From the NCBI RefSeq assembly GCF_002102345.1, contig NZ_LQPP01000048.1:62001-126000 (forward strand): a stretch of 64,000 nt of DNA. Direction: 5' to 3'. The notes under the pieces were generated by a model, which did not search any database, was not told the DNA's origin, and saw only the letters and a program-made list of their open reading frames with translations. Source of the DNA: Mycolicibacterium peregrinum. Lineage in GTDB: Bacteria; Actinomycetota; Actinomycetes; Mycobacteriales; Mycobacteriaceae. The stretch's first letter is position 1. Every line of letters begins with the position of its first letter. The translations under genes and the position numbers were made by a program. This document shows positions 50,116 through 58,166 of this stretch, piece after piece.

Positions 50116-50898
50116 TCAGGGCATGCTGGGCATGCCTGGCATGTCGGACATGCAGATCTTCCACGATCCGCTTTCCTTGCGCAGGTACAACTTGCCGGGG
50201 CCCGCGGTGCTCGAGATGTCGACGACGGCCTTACTGCCGTTCACCGTGATCTTGGTGATCTCGGCCGACCCGCTGCTGTCCGTCGTCTTCGGAATGTCGA
50301 TCGCATCCAGGCCGCCGATCTTTTTGAACAGGTCCTGATCCGCCTGGCAGAAGTAGGGAAGGGCCTCTTTGAGGTCACCGGAGCTCGACATCACCTCATC
50401 GAGGAAAGCCCGCACTTCTTTCTCGGCGTCGCTGGAACCGGAGGACTGCGACGAGCCTGCGCTGCTGCGGCCCCCACTAGAACCCGAATCGCCTGTCAAC
50501 GCGAAGATCAGGACGCCGCCGACAATGACCACCACGGCCAGCACGGCGCCGCCGATCGCCAACCACATACGGTTGCCGCCGCCCGACGGCTGCGGGGCGG
50601 GGTATCCGTACTGCGGCGCACCGTAGGGCGGCTGGGCTCCGTAGGGCGCTCCGTAGGGCTGGGGTGCACCGTAAGGCGCTCCGTACGGAGGCTGGGGCTG
50701 TTGCGGCGCTCCATACGGCGAGCCGTACGGCTGTTGCGGCTGCTGAGGCGCCCCGTACGGGGACCCGTACGGCTGCTGCTCGGGGTTTCCGGCAGTGTTC
50801 GGATATCCCTCCGGCCCGCCCGGCTGCTGGTACGGCGGCTGCCACGGCCCAGGCGCTCCCGACGGCGGGGTGGGCGGATTGCTCGGCGGATAGGTCAC
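50116..50898 (-). CDS. PYG-repeat membrane protein with C-terminal extracytoplasmic domain
   Basis: 260 aa, GTG start. Residues 1-105 are Pro/Tyr/Gly/Gln-rich with repeated PYGAPYGAP and QPYGSPYGAPQQ units, presumably cytoplasmic. One membrane segment (MWLAIGGAVLAVVVIVGGVLIFAL) follows at ~110-133, then a Ser/Gly linker and a ~100-residue domain (DAEKEVRAFLDEVMSSSGDLKEAL...KLYLRKESGSWKICMSD) like DUF4878/lumazine-type small cone domains, with two cysteines. Function unknown. It lies between mutM and the OsmC gene, which are adjacent in M. tuberculosis. Confidence 0.65.
   Translation of the reverse strand: MTYPPSNPPTPPSGAPGPWQPPYQQPGGPEGYPNTAGNPEQQPYGSPYGAPQQPQQPYGSPYGAPQQPQPPYGAPYGAPQPYGAPYGAQPPYGAPQYGYPAPQPSGGGNRMWLAIGGAVLAVVVIVGGVLIFALTGDSGSSGGRSSAGSSQSSGSSDAEKEVRAFLDEVMSSSGDLKEALPYFCQADQDLFKKIGGLDAIDIPKTTDSSGSAEITKITVNGSKAVVDISSTAGPGKLYLRKESGSWKICMSDMPGMPSMP
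50590..50790 (-). repeat. Tandem coding repeats (PYGAP units)
   Basis: The plus strand shows recurrent GGCGCTCCGTACGG/GGCGCCCCGTACGG-type words every ~15-30 nt, coding for PYGAP/PYGSP pentapeptides on the minus strand. The array is likely length-variable. Confidence 0.65.
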
Positions 50899-51035
50899 AG
50901 TGCTCCTCAGCGATGTCGGTGTGCCGAGTCTATCGTCGCTGCCTGAGTCGCCGCCGTGTCCAACGGGGGCGGGTGACCGTTCCGACGGCGATTGCCCCTG
51001 GAATAACCGCGTATCGCGGCGTGTAGAAATACCGC

Positions 51036-51443
51036 ATGACCGAACTTTGGGTTGACCGCACCGGTGTGCGCAGGTATGTGGGGCGCAGTTCGCGCGGTGC
51101 AGAGGTACTCGTGGGCAGTGAGGACGTCGAGGGCGTGTTCACCCCGGGTGAGCTGATGAAGATCGCCCTGGCGGCGTGCAGCGGAATGTCCAGCGACCAG
51201 CCCCTGCGACGGCGCCTGGGTGACGACTATCCGGCGACGATCCGGGTGTCGGGACCGCCCGACCGCGAGCAGGAGCGCTACCCGCTGCTGGAGGAGAAGC
51301 TCGAAATCGACGTGTCGGGGCTTTCGGAGGCCGAGGTGGCCCGCGTGTTGACCGTCGTCGAGCGCGCCATCGACCAGGTCTGCACGGTGGGCCGCACCCT
51401 CAAATCCGGCACCGAGGTGAAATTCGAGGTCACCACGAGATGA
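51036..51443 (+). CDS. OsmC family protein (Rv2923c-like)
   Basis: 135 aa. OsmC/Ohr fold: RSSRGAEVLVGSEDVEGVFTPGELMKIALAACSGMSSDQPL holds the first conserved Cys region; the second OsmC Cys is in DQVCTVGRTLKSG. Members reduce organic peroxides through a Cys pair. The ATG at 51036 has no SD. It overlaps acyP by 4 nt and the pair precedes smc as in M. tuberculosis. Confidence 0.85.
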   Translation: MTELWVDRTGVRRYVGRSSRGAEVLVGSEDVEGVFTPGELMKIALAACSGMSSDQPLRRRLGDDYPATIRVSGPPDREQERYPLLEEKLEIDVSGLSEAEVARVLTVVERAIDQVCTVGRTLKSGTEVKFEVTTR

Positions 51444-51745
51444 CGGGACCGGAACTCCCCGCCGGGCCCGACACGGAGGTGCGTCTGAGCGCCTGGGTGC
51501 ATGGCCATGTGCAGGGCGTGGGGTTCCGGTGGTGGACTCGGTCGCGCGCGCTGGAACTCGGCCTGACCGGGTTTGCTTCGAATCGGCCCGACGGCCGGGT
51601 GCATGTGGTGGCGCAGGGGCCGCGCGGGAAATGCCAGCGATTGCTTGAGCTGCTACAGAGCGGGGAAACCCCGGGGTCGGTGGATCACGTCGTCGCAGAT
51701 TGGGCGGATGCCGACGCCCCGATGGCGGGGTTCATCGAACGGTAG
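51440..51745 (+). CDS. acyP: Acylphosphatase
   Basis: 101 aa. The acylphosphatase loop GHVQGVGFRWW with the catalytic Arg, and the catalytic Asn in GFASNRPDGRVHVVAQG. It hydrolyses acyl phosphates such as 1,3-bisphosphoglycerate or acetyl phosphate. The start overlaps the osmC stop (ATGA). smc starts 26 bp after its stop. Confidence 0.92.
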   Translation: MTGPELPAGPDTEVRLSAWVHGHVQGVGFRWWTRSRALELGLTGFASNRPDGRVHVVAQGPRGKCQRLLELLQSGETPGSVDHVVADWADADAPMAGFIER

Positions 51746-51757
51746 CCGGGTCGGCGG

Positions 51758-51763
51758 TAGGGT
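51758..51763 (+). promoter_or_regulatory. -10 element (TAGGGT) of smc
   Basis: TAGGGT ends 8 nt before the GTG at 51772; a leaderless smc transcript is possible in addition to read-through. Confidence 0.4.
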
Positions 51764-51771
51764 TTGACTCC

Positions 51772-54700
51772 GTGCACCTCAAGAGTCTGACGCTGAAAGG
51801 CTTCAAGTCTTTCGCCTCGCCGACGACTCTGCGCTTCGAACCCGGGATCACCTGTGTCGTCGGCCCCAATGGATCGGGCAAGTCGAACGTGGTCGACGCC
51901 TTGACCTGGGTCATGGGAGAGCAGGGCGCCAAGACGCTGCGCGGCGGCAAGATGGAGGACGTCATCTTCGCCGGCACCTCCTCACGGGCGCCGCTGGGCC
52001 GCGCCGAGGTGACGCTGACCATCGACAACTCCGACAACGCGCTGCCGATCGAATACTCCGAGGTGTCGATCACCCGCCGGGTGTTCCGTGACGGCGCAGG
52101 CGAATACGAGATCAACGGCAGCAGTTGCCGATTGATGGACGTGCAGGAGCTGCTGAGCGACTCCGGCATCGGCCGTGAGATGCACGTGATCGTCGGCCAG
52201 GGCAAGCTCGCCGAGATCCTGGAATCGCGCCCCGAGGATCGCCGCGCCTTCATCGAGGAGGCTGCCGGAGTTCTCAAGCACCGCAAGCGCAAGGAAAAAG
52301 CGGTCCGCAAGCTCGACTCGATGGCCGCGAACCTGGCCCGGCTGACCGACCTGACCACAGAGTTGCGCCGTCAGCTCAAGCCGTTGGGCCGCCAGGCCGA
52401 GATGGCGCGCCGGGCGGCGACGATCCAGGCCGATCTTCGCGACGCCAGGCTGCGCCTGGCCGCCGACGACCTGGTCAGACGGCAGGTCGAGTTCCACAAC
52501 ACGAACCAGGCCGAGACCACACTGCGTCGCGAGCACGACGAGGCGACGGTCCAGCTGGAAACCTCTACCGTCGAACTGCAGGCACACGAGGCCGCGGTGG
52601 CCGAACTGACCCGCCGGGCCGAGGCTGCCCAGCAGACCTGGTTCCGGGCCTCGGCACTGGCCGAACGGGTAAGTGCGACCGTGCGGATCGCGACCGACCG
52701 GGCGCAGCTGTTCGAAGCCGAGACGGAGGTTTCCACGGGGCAGGACCCCGAGGCCCTGGAGGCCGAGGCCGACGAGGTTGCCGAGCTCGAGATGGAGCTG
52801 CTCGGTGAGCTGGAGGAGTCGCGCATCGTCTTGGAGAGCGCCCGGGCCGAACTCGCCGAGCGTGAGCAACTCGCCGCAGAGGCCGAACGGGCGCATCTCG
52901 CCGCGGCGCGGGCCGAGGCCGACCGCCGCGAAGGGCTGGCCCGGTTGGCCGGACAGGTCGACACCATGCGCACCCGGGTCGAGTCGATCGACGACGGGGT
53001 CATGCGGATATCGGTCAACATCGAGGAAGCCGCCACCAAAGCCCAACTGGCACAGGCCGAATTCGAGACCGTGCAGAGCCGGGTCAGCGAACTCGATGCC
53101 GGAGAAGTGGGTCTGGACGAGCAGCACGACCGCTCGGTGGCAGCCCTGCGGATCGCCGACGAACGGGTGGCCGAACTGCAGTCGGCCGAGCGTGCCGCCG
53201 AACGGCAGGTCGCCTCGCTGCGGGCCCGCATCGAGGCACTCTCCGTCAGTCTCGACCGGCGCGACGGTGCCGCCTGGTTGCAGAAGAACCACAGTGGCTC
53301 AGGTCTTTTCGGCACCATCGGGGAATACCTGAAAGTCCAGCCGGGGCACGAGGTAGCGGTGGCCACGGTTCTCGGGGCCGCCGCCGACGCGCTGGCCGCG
53401 GAGGATTTCGGTGTGGCCGCCGCCGCCGTCGCCGCGCTCAAGGAGTCCGACGGCGGGCGGGCCGCTCTGTTGCTGGGGGACTGGAAGGTCAACGGCTCGG
53501 CCCCCTCGGGCACGCTTCCCGACGGCGCGATCTGGGCCAACGACGTGGTCAGCGTCCCGGACCGGCTGCGTGGGGCGATCACCGCGATGCTGGCGGGCGT
53601 GGCAGTGGTCAGCGATCTGCCCGCCGGGGTGCAACTGGTGTCGGCGCGTCCGGACCTGCGCGCGGTGACCGCCGAGGGTGATCTGGTCGGTGCCGGCTGG
53701 ATCAGCGGTGGGTCCGACCGCAAGCCCTCCACACTTGAGATCAGTTCCGAGATCGACAAGGCCCGACGCGAACTGGAGGTCGTCGAGCGGCAGACCGGCG
53801 AGCTGGCGGCCGCCTTGTCGGGTGCGTTGGCCGAGCAGGCCGCCCGGCAGGAGGCGGCCGAAGAGGCGATGGCCGCGCTCAACGAATCCGACACCGCGAT
53901 CTCGGCCATCTACGAGCAACTGGGCCGCCTGGGACAGGATGCCCGCGGCGCCGGTGACGAGTGGCAGCGGTTGATCCGCCAACGCGACGAGCTTGAGGCC
54001 GGTCGCACCAAGACGGTCGAGGAACTCACCGAACTTGAGTCGCGGCTGCACAATGCCGAACAGCTTCCGATGTTCGAGGCCGAGCCGGTGGACCGTCAGG
54101 CCTCGATGGCCGCTGCCGAGGCGGCTCGCTCGGTCGAGGTGGAGGCCCGACTGTCGGTTCGTACCGCCGAGGAACGCGCGAATGCGGTTCGCGGACGTGC
54201 TGATTCACTACGCCGCGCCGCCGCTGCCGAGCGCGAGGCCCGGGTGCGGGCGCAGCGTGCCCGTGAGGCCCGTGAACATGCGGCGCGGGTCGCCGCCGCA
54301 GTGTCCGAGTCGGGGCGCGTTGTGGCCCAACGGTTGAGCGCGGTCGTGGCGGTGGCGTCACGGATGCGCGACGAACTGGCGACCGAGCGTCAACTGCGTG
54401 CCACGTCGCTGTCCCAGGTGCGCGAGACAGTCACCGAACTCAACGCGAAGATCACCCGGCTCACCGACGCGCTGCACCGCGACGAGATGGCCAAAGCGCA
54501 AGCGTCACTTCGTATCGAGCAGCTTGAGGCGCAGGTGCTCGAGCAGTTCGGGATGCCCGCGGCGGATCTGATCGCCGAATACGGTCCGCAGATCGCGTTG
54601 CCGCCCAGCGACTTGGAGATGGCCGAGTACGAGCAGGCCCGTGAGCGGGGTGAGCAGGTCATGGCGCCCGCGCCGATGCCGTTCGACCGGCCCACCCAGG

Positions 54701-55359
54701 AGCGGCGGGCCAAGAAGGCCGAACGTGAGCTCTCGGAGCTTGGCCGCGTGAATCCGCTTGCCCTGGAAGAGTTTGCCGCGCTGGAAGAACGCTATAACTT
54801 CCTCTCGACGCAACTTGAGGACGTCAAGGCCGCGCGCAGCGATCTGCTCGATGTGATCGCCGATGTCGACACCCGGATTCTGCAGGTGTTCACCGAGGCG
54901 TATGTCGATGTGGAGCGCGAGTTCGAGCAGGTGTTCTCCACGCTGTTCCCCGGTGGTGAGGGACGCCTTCTGCTCACCAATCCCGCCGACATGCTCACCA
55001 CGGGAATCGAAGTCGAGGCCAGGCCGCCGGGCAAGAAGATCAAGCGACTGTCGCTGCTGTCCGGTGGTGAGAAGTCGTTGACCGCGGTGGCCATGCTGGT
55101 GGCGATCTTCCGGGCCCGCCCGTCCCCGTTCTACGTGATGGACGAGGTCGAGGCCGCGCTCGACGACGTGAACCTGCGCCGGCTGATCAGCCTGTTCGAG
55201 CAGCTGAGGGAGAAATCCCAGCTGATCGTGATCACCCACCAGAAGCCGACCATGGAAGTGGCTGACGCCCTCTACGGTGTGACCATGCGCGGTGATGGGA
55301 TCACCACCGTGATCTCGCAGCGCATGCGGGGTCAGGAACTGGCCGCCAGCTCAGGCTGA
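51772..55359 (+). CDS. smc: Chromosome partition protein SMC
   Basis: 1195 aa from GTG 51772, where the standard N-terminus VHLKSLTLKGFKSF begins. Walker A GPNGSGKSN at residues ~32-40, long coiled coils (~170-490 and ~680-1020), the hinge (~500-660, SGLFGTIGEYLKVQPGHEVAVATVLGAAADAL), the ABC signature LLSGGEKSLTAVAML and Walker B FYVMDEVEAALDD. Forms a condensin ring with ScpA/ScpB. ATG/GTG codons upstream belong to the acyP region. Confidence 0.95.
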   Translation: MHLKSLTLKGFKSFASPTTLRFEPGITCVVGPNGSGKSNVVDALTWVMGEQGAKTLRGGKMEDVIFAGTSSRAPLGRAEVTLTIDNSDNALPIEYSEVSITRRVFRDGAGEYEINGSSCRLMDVQELLSDSGIGREMHVIVGQGKLAEILESRPEDRRAFIEEAAGVLKHRKRKEKAVRKLDSMAANLARLTDLTTELRRQLKPLGRQAEMARRAATIQADLRDARLRLAADDLVRRQVEFHNTNQAETTLRREHDEATVQLETSTVELQAHEAAVAELTRRAEAAQQTWFRASALAERVSATVRIATDRAQLFEAETEVSTGQDPEALEAEADEVAELEMELLGELEESRIVLESARAELAEREQLAAEAERAHLAAARAEADRREGLARLAGQVDTMRTRVESIDDGVMRISVNIEEAATKAQLAQAEFETVQSRVSELDAGEVGLDEQHDRSVAALRIADERVAELQSAERAAERQVASLRARIEALSVSLDRRDGAAWLQKNHSGSGLFGTIGEYLKVQPGHEVAVATVLGAAADALAAEDFGVAAAAVAALKESDGGRAALLLGDWKVNGSAPSGTLPDGAIWANDVVSVPDRLRGAITAMLAGVAVVSDLPAGVQLVSARPDLRAVTAEGDLVGAGWISGGSDRKPSTLEISSEIDKARRELEVVERQTGELAAALSGALAEQAARQEAAEEAMAALNESDTAISAIYEQLGRLGQDARGAGDEWQRLIRQRDELEAGRTKTVEELTELESRLHNAEQLPMFEAEPVDRQASMAAAEAARSVEVEARLSVRTAEERANAVRGRADSLRRAAAAEREARVRAQRAREAREHAARVAAAVSESGRVVAQRLSAVVAVASRMRDELATERQLRATSLSQVRETVTELNAKITRLTDALHRDEMAKAQASLRIEQLEAQVLEQFGMPAADLIAEYGPQIALPPSDLEMAEYEQARERGEQVMAPAPMPFDRPTQERRAKKAERELSELGRVNPLALEEFAALEERYNFLSTQLEDVKAARSDLLDVIADVDTRILQVFTEAYVDVEREFEQVFSTLFPGGEGRLLLTNPADMLTTGIEVEARPPGKKIKRLSLLSGGEKSLTAVAMLVAIFRARPSPFYVMDEVEAALDDVNLRRLISLFEQLREKSQLIVITHQKPTMEVADALYGVTMRGDGITTVISQRMRGQELAASSG

Positions 55360-55367
55360 TCCGGGCG

Positions 55368-55994
55368 CTACGAGCCGGTTCGATAGATCGACGGAGGCCC
55401 CCAGCCGGGCCCGGTGAAGCAGCCGTCGCCGGTCTGCGTCGAGCACCCGTTCACGGGAGCCGGGGGCACAGGCGTGGATGTGGTTGACGCCGCCTGCAGC
55501 GTGACATACGACGTTTTCATGACCGGCGCGGCCGAGACGGTGCGCTCCTTGTAGAACGCCTTGATCTCGACTTCCGGCGGCAGCTTCTGGCCGGCATTGA
55601 CGACGAGGCTCCATTTGCCGTCTGAGACATTCGTTCCCGCCGTCCAGATCGGTTCGGCGACGTCCGATGGACTGACCATCACCCCGACGGCCTCGACTCG
55701 GGAGATTGCCGAACCCGCAACGGTGACCTTCGTACCGGAGTCGCTGAACGTCACGGAGTCGACCGAGCCACGGTCGGAGCTCTGCACCTGGGTGACAGGC
55801 GCCGAAGGAATGTCGTTGTGCTGGTTGATCGTCGTGAGGATCGACGGCATGGCTGCGATGAGTGCACCGCCGAGGGTTCCGACCAGCCCGATCATGGCCG
55901 CGTTCTTGGTGGTCGGTTTCTTGTTGCTGCTTGAGCGACGGCGTTTCGGGCGCGACTGCGTCGTGGTGCCGACGGCTGGTGAGTTCGTAGTCAT
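55368..55994 (-). CDS. Hypothetical membrane-anchored protein
   Basis: 208 aa, not recognised. A very basic Ser/Lys/Arg/Thr N-terminus (RPKRRRSSSNKKPTTKNAA) is followed by one membrane segment (MIGLVGTLGGALIAAMPSIL, residues ~34-53) and an extracytoplasmic beta-rich domain (VDSVTFSDSGTKVTVAGSAISRVEAVGVMV, WSLVVNAGQKLPPEVEIKAFYKE) that resembles an Ig-like or carbohydrate-binding fold by strand pattern only. Two cysteines lie near the C-terminus (NGCSTQTGDGCF). It is inserted between smc and ftsY, adjacent in M. tuberculosis. Confidence 0.6.
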   Translation of the reverse strand: MTTNSPAVGTTTQSRPKRRRSSSNKKPTTKNAAMIGLVGTLGGALIAAMPSILTTINQHNDIPSAPVTQVQSSDRGSVDSVTFSDSGTKVTVAGSAISRVEAVGVMVSPSDVAEPIWTAGTNVSDGKWSLVVNAGQKLPPEVEIKAFYKERTVSAAPVMKTSYVTLQAASTTSTPVPPAPVNGCSTQTGDGCFTGPGWGPPSIYRTGS

Positions 55995-56051
55995 GGCCGT
56001 GCCTTGTTGGTTGTGCGACTGTCCGCCGACGGTTGTCGGTTCGGTACGGAA

Positions 56052-56071
56052 ATGATCACGCCATGATCACG
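56052..56071. repeat. Two direct repeats of ATGATCACG upstream of the hypothetical gene
   Basis: ATGATCACG occurs at 56052-56060 and 56063-56071, an 11-bp period, each containing the palindrome TGATCA. It lies ~58 bp upstream of the minus-strand start at 55994, an operator-like place. Confidence 0.4.
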
Positions 56072-56198
56072 GGCAACGCATGCGTAGTGGACTACTCGAA
56101 TGTCCGGGCGCTGCCGAAGCAACTGTGCCGAACGTGCGGGTCAGGGCCGGGTTCCCCCGTGGATCCGGGCCTGCCCCGCACGCTCGAACGGTGCGCAC

Positions 56199-57767
56199 CT
56201 ACGCTGCGTCGGAGTGTCCGGAACGGTGGTTGCCGCGCGGCTTCTGTTTGCTGTCGCTGGTTTTCGGGTCCGGGGAGCCGGATTTCGGCTGGGCCGACTT
56301 GGTTTGGCCGACATGACGTTGCGGCGAGCGCTGCGGGCGCGGGTTGTCTTGTGACGCAGCGTCGGTGTCGGTCGCATCGTCGGACGGCCTCTTGGGTGAG
56401 AATGCCTGTCGTAGCGACTGCCGGATGCGTTCAGCTCCCGGATTTGCCTGCCGCTGTTGCTGTTTCTGCTGAAGCGCTGTGCCGGAAGGGGTCTCGTTCT
56501 CCGTTCCGATTTCGGTGCCGGTCTCCTCCTCGGCCGTCTGTGCCTTGGGCTCGGTCGGCGGGGCGTCGGTGTTGTGGGGGAGGATTCCGGCACTACCCGT
56601 GGAGTCGGTCCTGGTCTGGCGTAGCCGCGCACGGTCCGGTGCACCGATGGTCGCGGGCAGTTTGATCCCAACTTTTTCGGTATCCGACTTGGCCAGTGCG
56701 GCAACGCTTCCTGTGTGGTTGTCAACGGCATCGCCGGTGTCGATGCCCAGGTCGGCGAGCGCATTGCGTACGCCTTCCCTGGCGGCTGCCCGGAGATCCG
56801 ACGCCAGCTTGCCGAGGTCGATGTGGGGGATCAGCCCGGCCCGGGTCGGCACCCCCATGTTCTCCGGTGTGCGGTCATAGCCGAGTTCGATCAGCACGCG
56901 CAGGGTCGGCTCGACCAGGTCGAGCACCGGCGTCAGAATTCCGATGCCGCGGAACGGTTGCAGCAGCGGAAGGTGCTCGGTATGCACCAGGTAGTAGGTG
57001 GTGTTGCCGGACGTATAGGACTCATAGGTACTCGGGTCGTTCAGGTTGACCACCGATGACCCGTAGTTCGGATGTAGGTAGACGTAGCCCATCAGGGCAT
57101 TGAGATCGGCCAGCAGATTGAGTGGATATTTGGGGAAGTCGGCGATGAGGTCGTACTGGCGGGCCACGTCGATCGTCCGGTACGCGTCGTCCGGGGTGGC
57201 GCCGTCGAAGCTGACGCCGAGGATCGGTATGTAGAGGCCTTCGAACCTGGCGAGGATTCCGCCGTTGGGCCGGTTGGGATTGGCCACGAATACGAACGAC
57301 AACTCGTCGGGCGTGGGTACCGCGGCGCCCTGCGCCCGCAGCTCGGCCAGATTGCGCTTCTCCCGGGTGGCGATGTTGGCGCTCTGCGAGTAGCCGACGA
57401 CAATTTTCTCACCCGGTGTGGTCTGCACGGCGTTGTTGAGACTCAGGACGCCGCGGGCCACCGAGGTGTCGAAGCTGATGTCGGTCAGGCTGGTCGCGGG
57501 CCAGAACTGCTCCGGTGTCGACACCCATTTCAAGTCGTCCTCATCGAGGTGGTAGCCGGCCAGGTAGGTGCTGTTGACCTGGTCCACGTACGTGCCGGCA
57601 CCCCATTGATGCGGATCGCCCAGTGCCTTCATCCCGGTTCCGCCCATGATGAGTGCCGTGGCAGCCAGCTGAACCAGCGTGGACATGGTCGCTGTCACGA
57701 CCAGCCCGACGGTGCCGATCAGCGCGACCAGCGTCAGTGCTACCCCCCGAAGCACACGAATGTGCAT
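56199..57767 (-). CDS. PE-PPE-domain serine hydrolase without PE/PPE head
   Basis: 522 aa from the ATG at 57767 (SD GAGGGAGGA, ~7 nt). A hydrophobic signal/anchor at residues ~3-40 (LRGVALTLVALIGTVGLVVTA) is followed by a PE-PPE domain, an alpha/beta hydrolase fold: nucleophile Ser127 in GYSQSA, GGTGMKALG and PLNLLADLNALMGYVYLHPNY. From ~residue 355 to the end the chain is low-complexity, Gln/Lys/Ser/Pro-rich and probably disordered. PE-PPE domains are normally attached to ESX-exported PE or PPE modules; here a Sec-type signal replaces them. Likely a cell-envelope esterase. Confidence 0.8.
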   Translation of the reverse strand: MHIRVLRGVALTLVALIGTVGLVVTATMSTLVQLAATALIMGGTGMKALGDPHQWGAGTYVDQVNSTYLAGYHLDEDDLKWVSTPEQFWPATSLTDISFDTSVARGVLSLNNAVQTTPGEKIVVGYSQSANIATREKRNLAELRAQGAAVPTPDELSFVFVANPNRPNGGILARFEGLYIPILGVSFDGATPDDAYRTIDVARQYDLIADFPKYPLNLLADLNALMGYVYLHPNYGSSVVNLNDPSTYESYTSGNTTYYLVHTEHLPLLQPFRGIGILTPVLDLVEPTLRVLIELGYDRTPENMGVPTRAGLIPHIDLGKLASDLRAAAREGVRNALADLGIDTGDAVDNHTGSVAALAKSDTEKVGIKLPATIGAPDRARLRQTRTDSTGSAGILPHNTDAPPTEPKAQTAEEETGTEIGTENETPSGTALQQKQQQRQANPGAERIRQSLRQAFSPKRPSDDATDTDAASQDNPRPQRSPQRHVGQTKSAQPKSGSPDPKTSDSKQKPRGNHRSGHSDAA

Positions 57768-58166
57768 TCCCGTCCTCCCTCTCGACAAATTCCAAGGGAA
57801 GGACCACATGCTCACCGACGCCGAAGCCATTCCCGACCCACGTGGATCGTGAACCATGTCGAGCCCTGCTGTCAGCGAATTTGAATAACTGGAATGAATA
57901 AACGAAATCAACAGTTGAAAGCGATATTTGGGTGTTTTAACCCGTCATGGCAGCTAAGCCACAGGTGAATTCTGCGGCTTGCCTGGTCATGTTCTTCAGC
58001 GCATGAGGGTGAACGGAATATACCCCTTCGGTACGTACGTGTACCACCATTTTCAGCAATCCTGTACGTCGATGTTCTGGCCGGTTCTCAGGAGCGGCAT
58101 GCGCCGCGGTGAGTCCGCGGAACGGGGCCGATCGTTCGCACGCGGCCGCCCTGCGACAATGGCGGC
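57768..58166. other. Non-coding divergent spacer (398 bp)
   Basis: No gene supported. It is notably AT-rich for this genome around 57880-57960. It contains inverted repeats GGTAC...GTACC at 58030-58045 and GGGT...ACCC near 57928-57941, several GTACGT words, and at its right end the GACAAT -10 of ftsY (58155-58160). Confidence 0.5.
58155..58160 (+). promoter_or_regulatory. -10-like element (GACAAT) of ftsY
   Basis: GACAAT ends 6 nt before the GTG at 58167. It deviates at the first position from TANNNT but has the leaderless spacing. Confidence 0.35.

Noticed and set aside
51982..53909. Long minus-strand frames opposite smc
   Set aside because: Shadows of the coiled-coil codons; no start signals or motifs.
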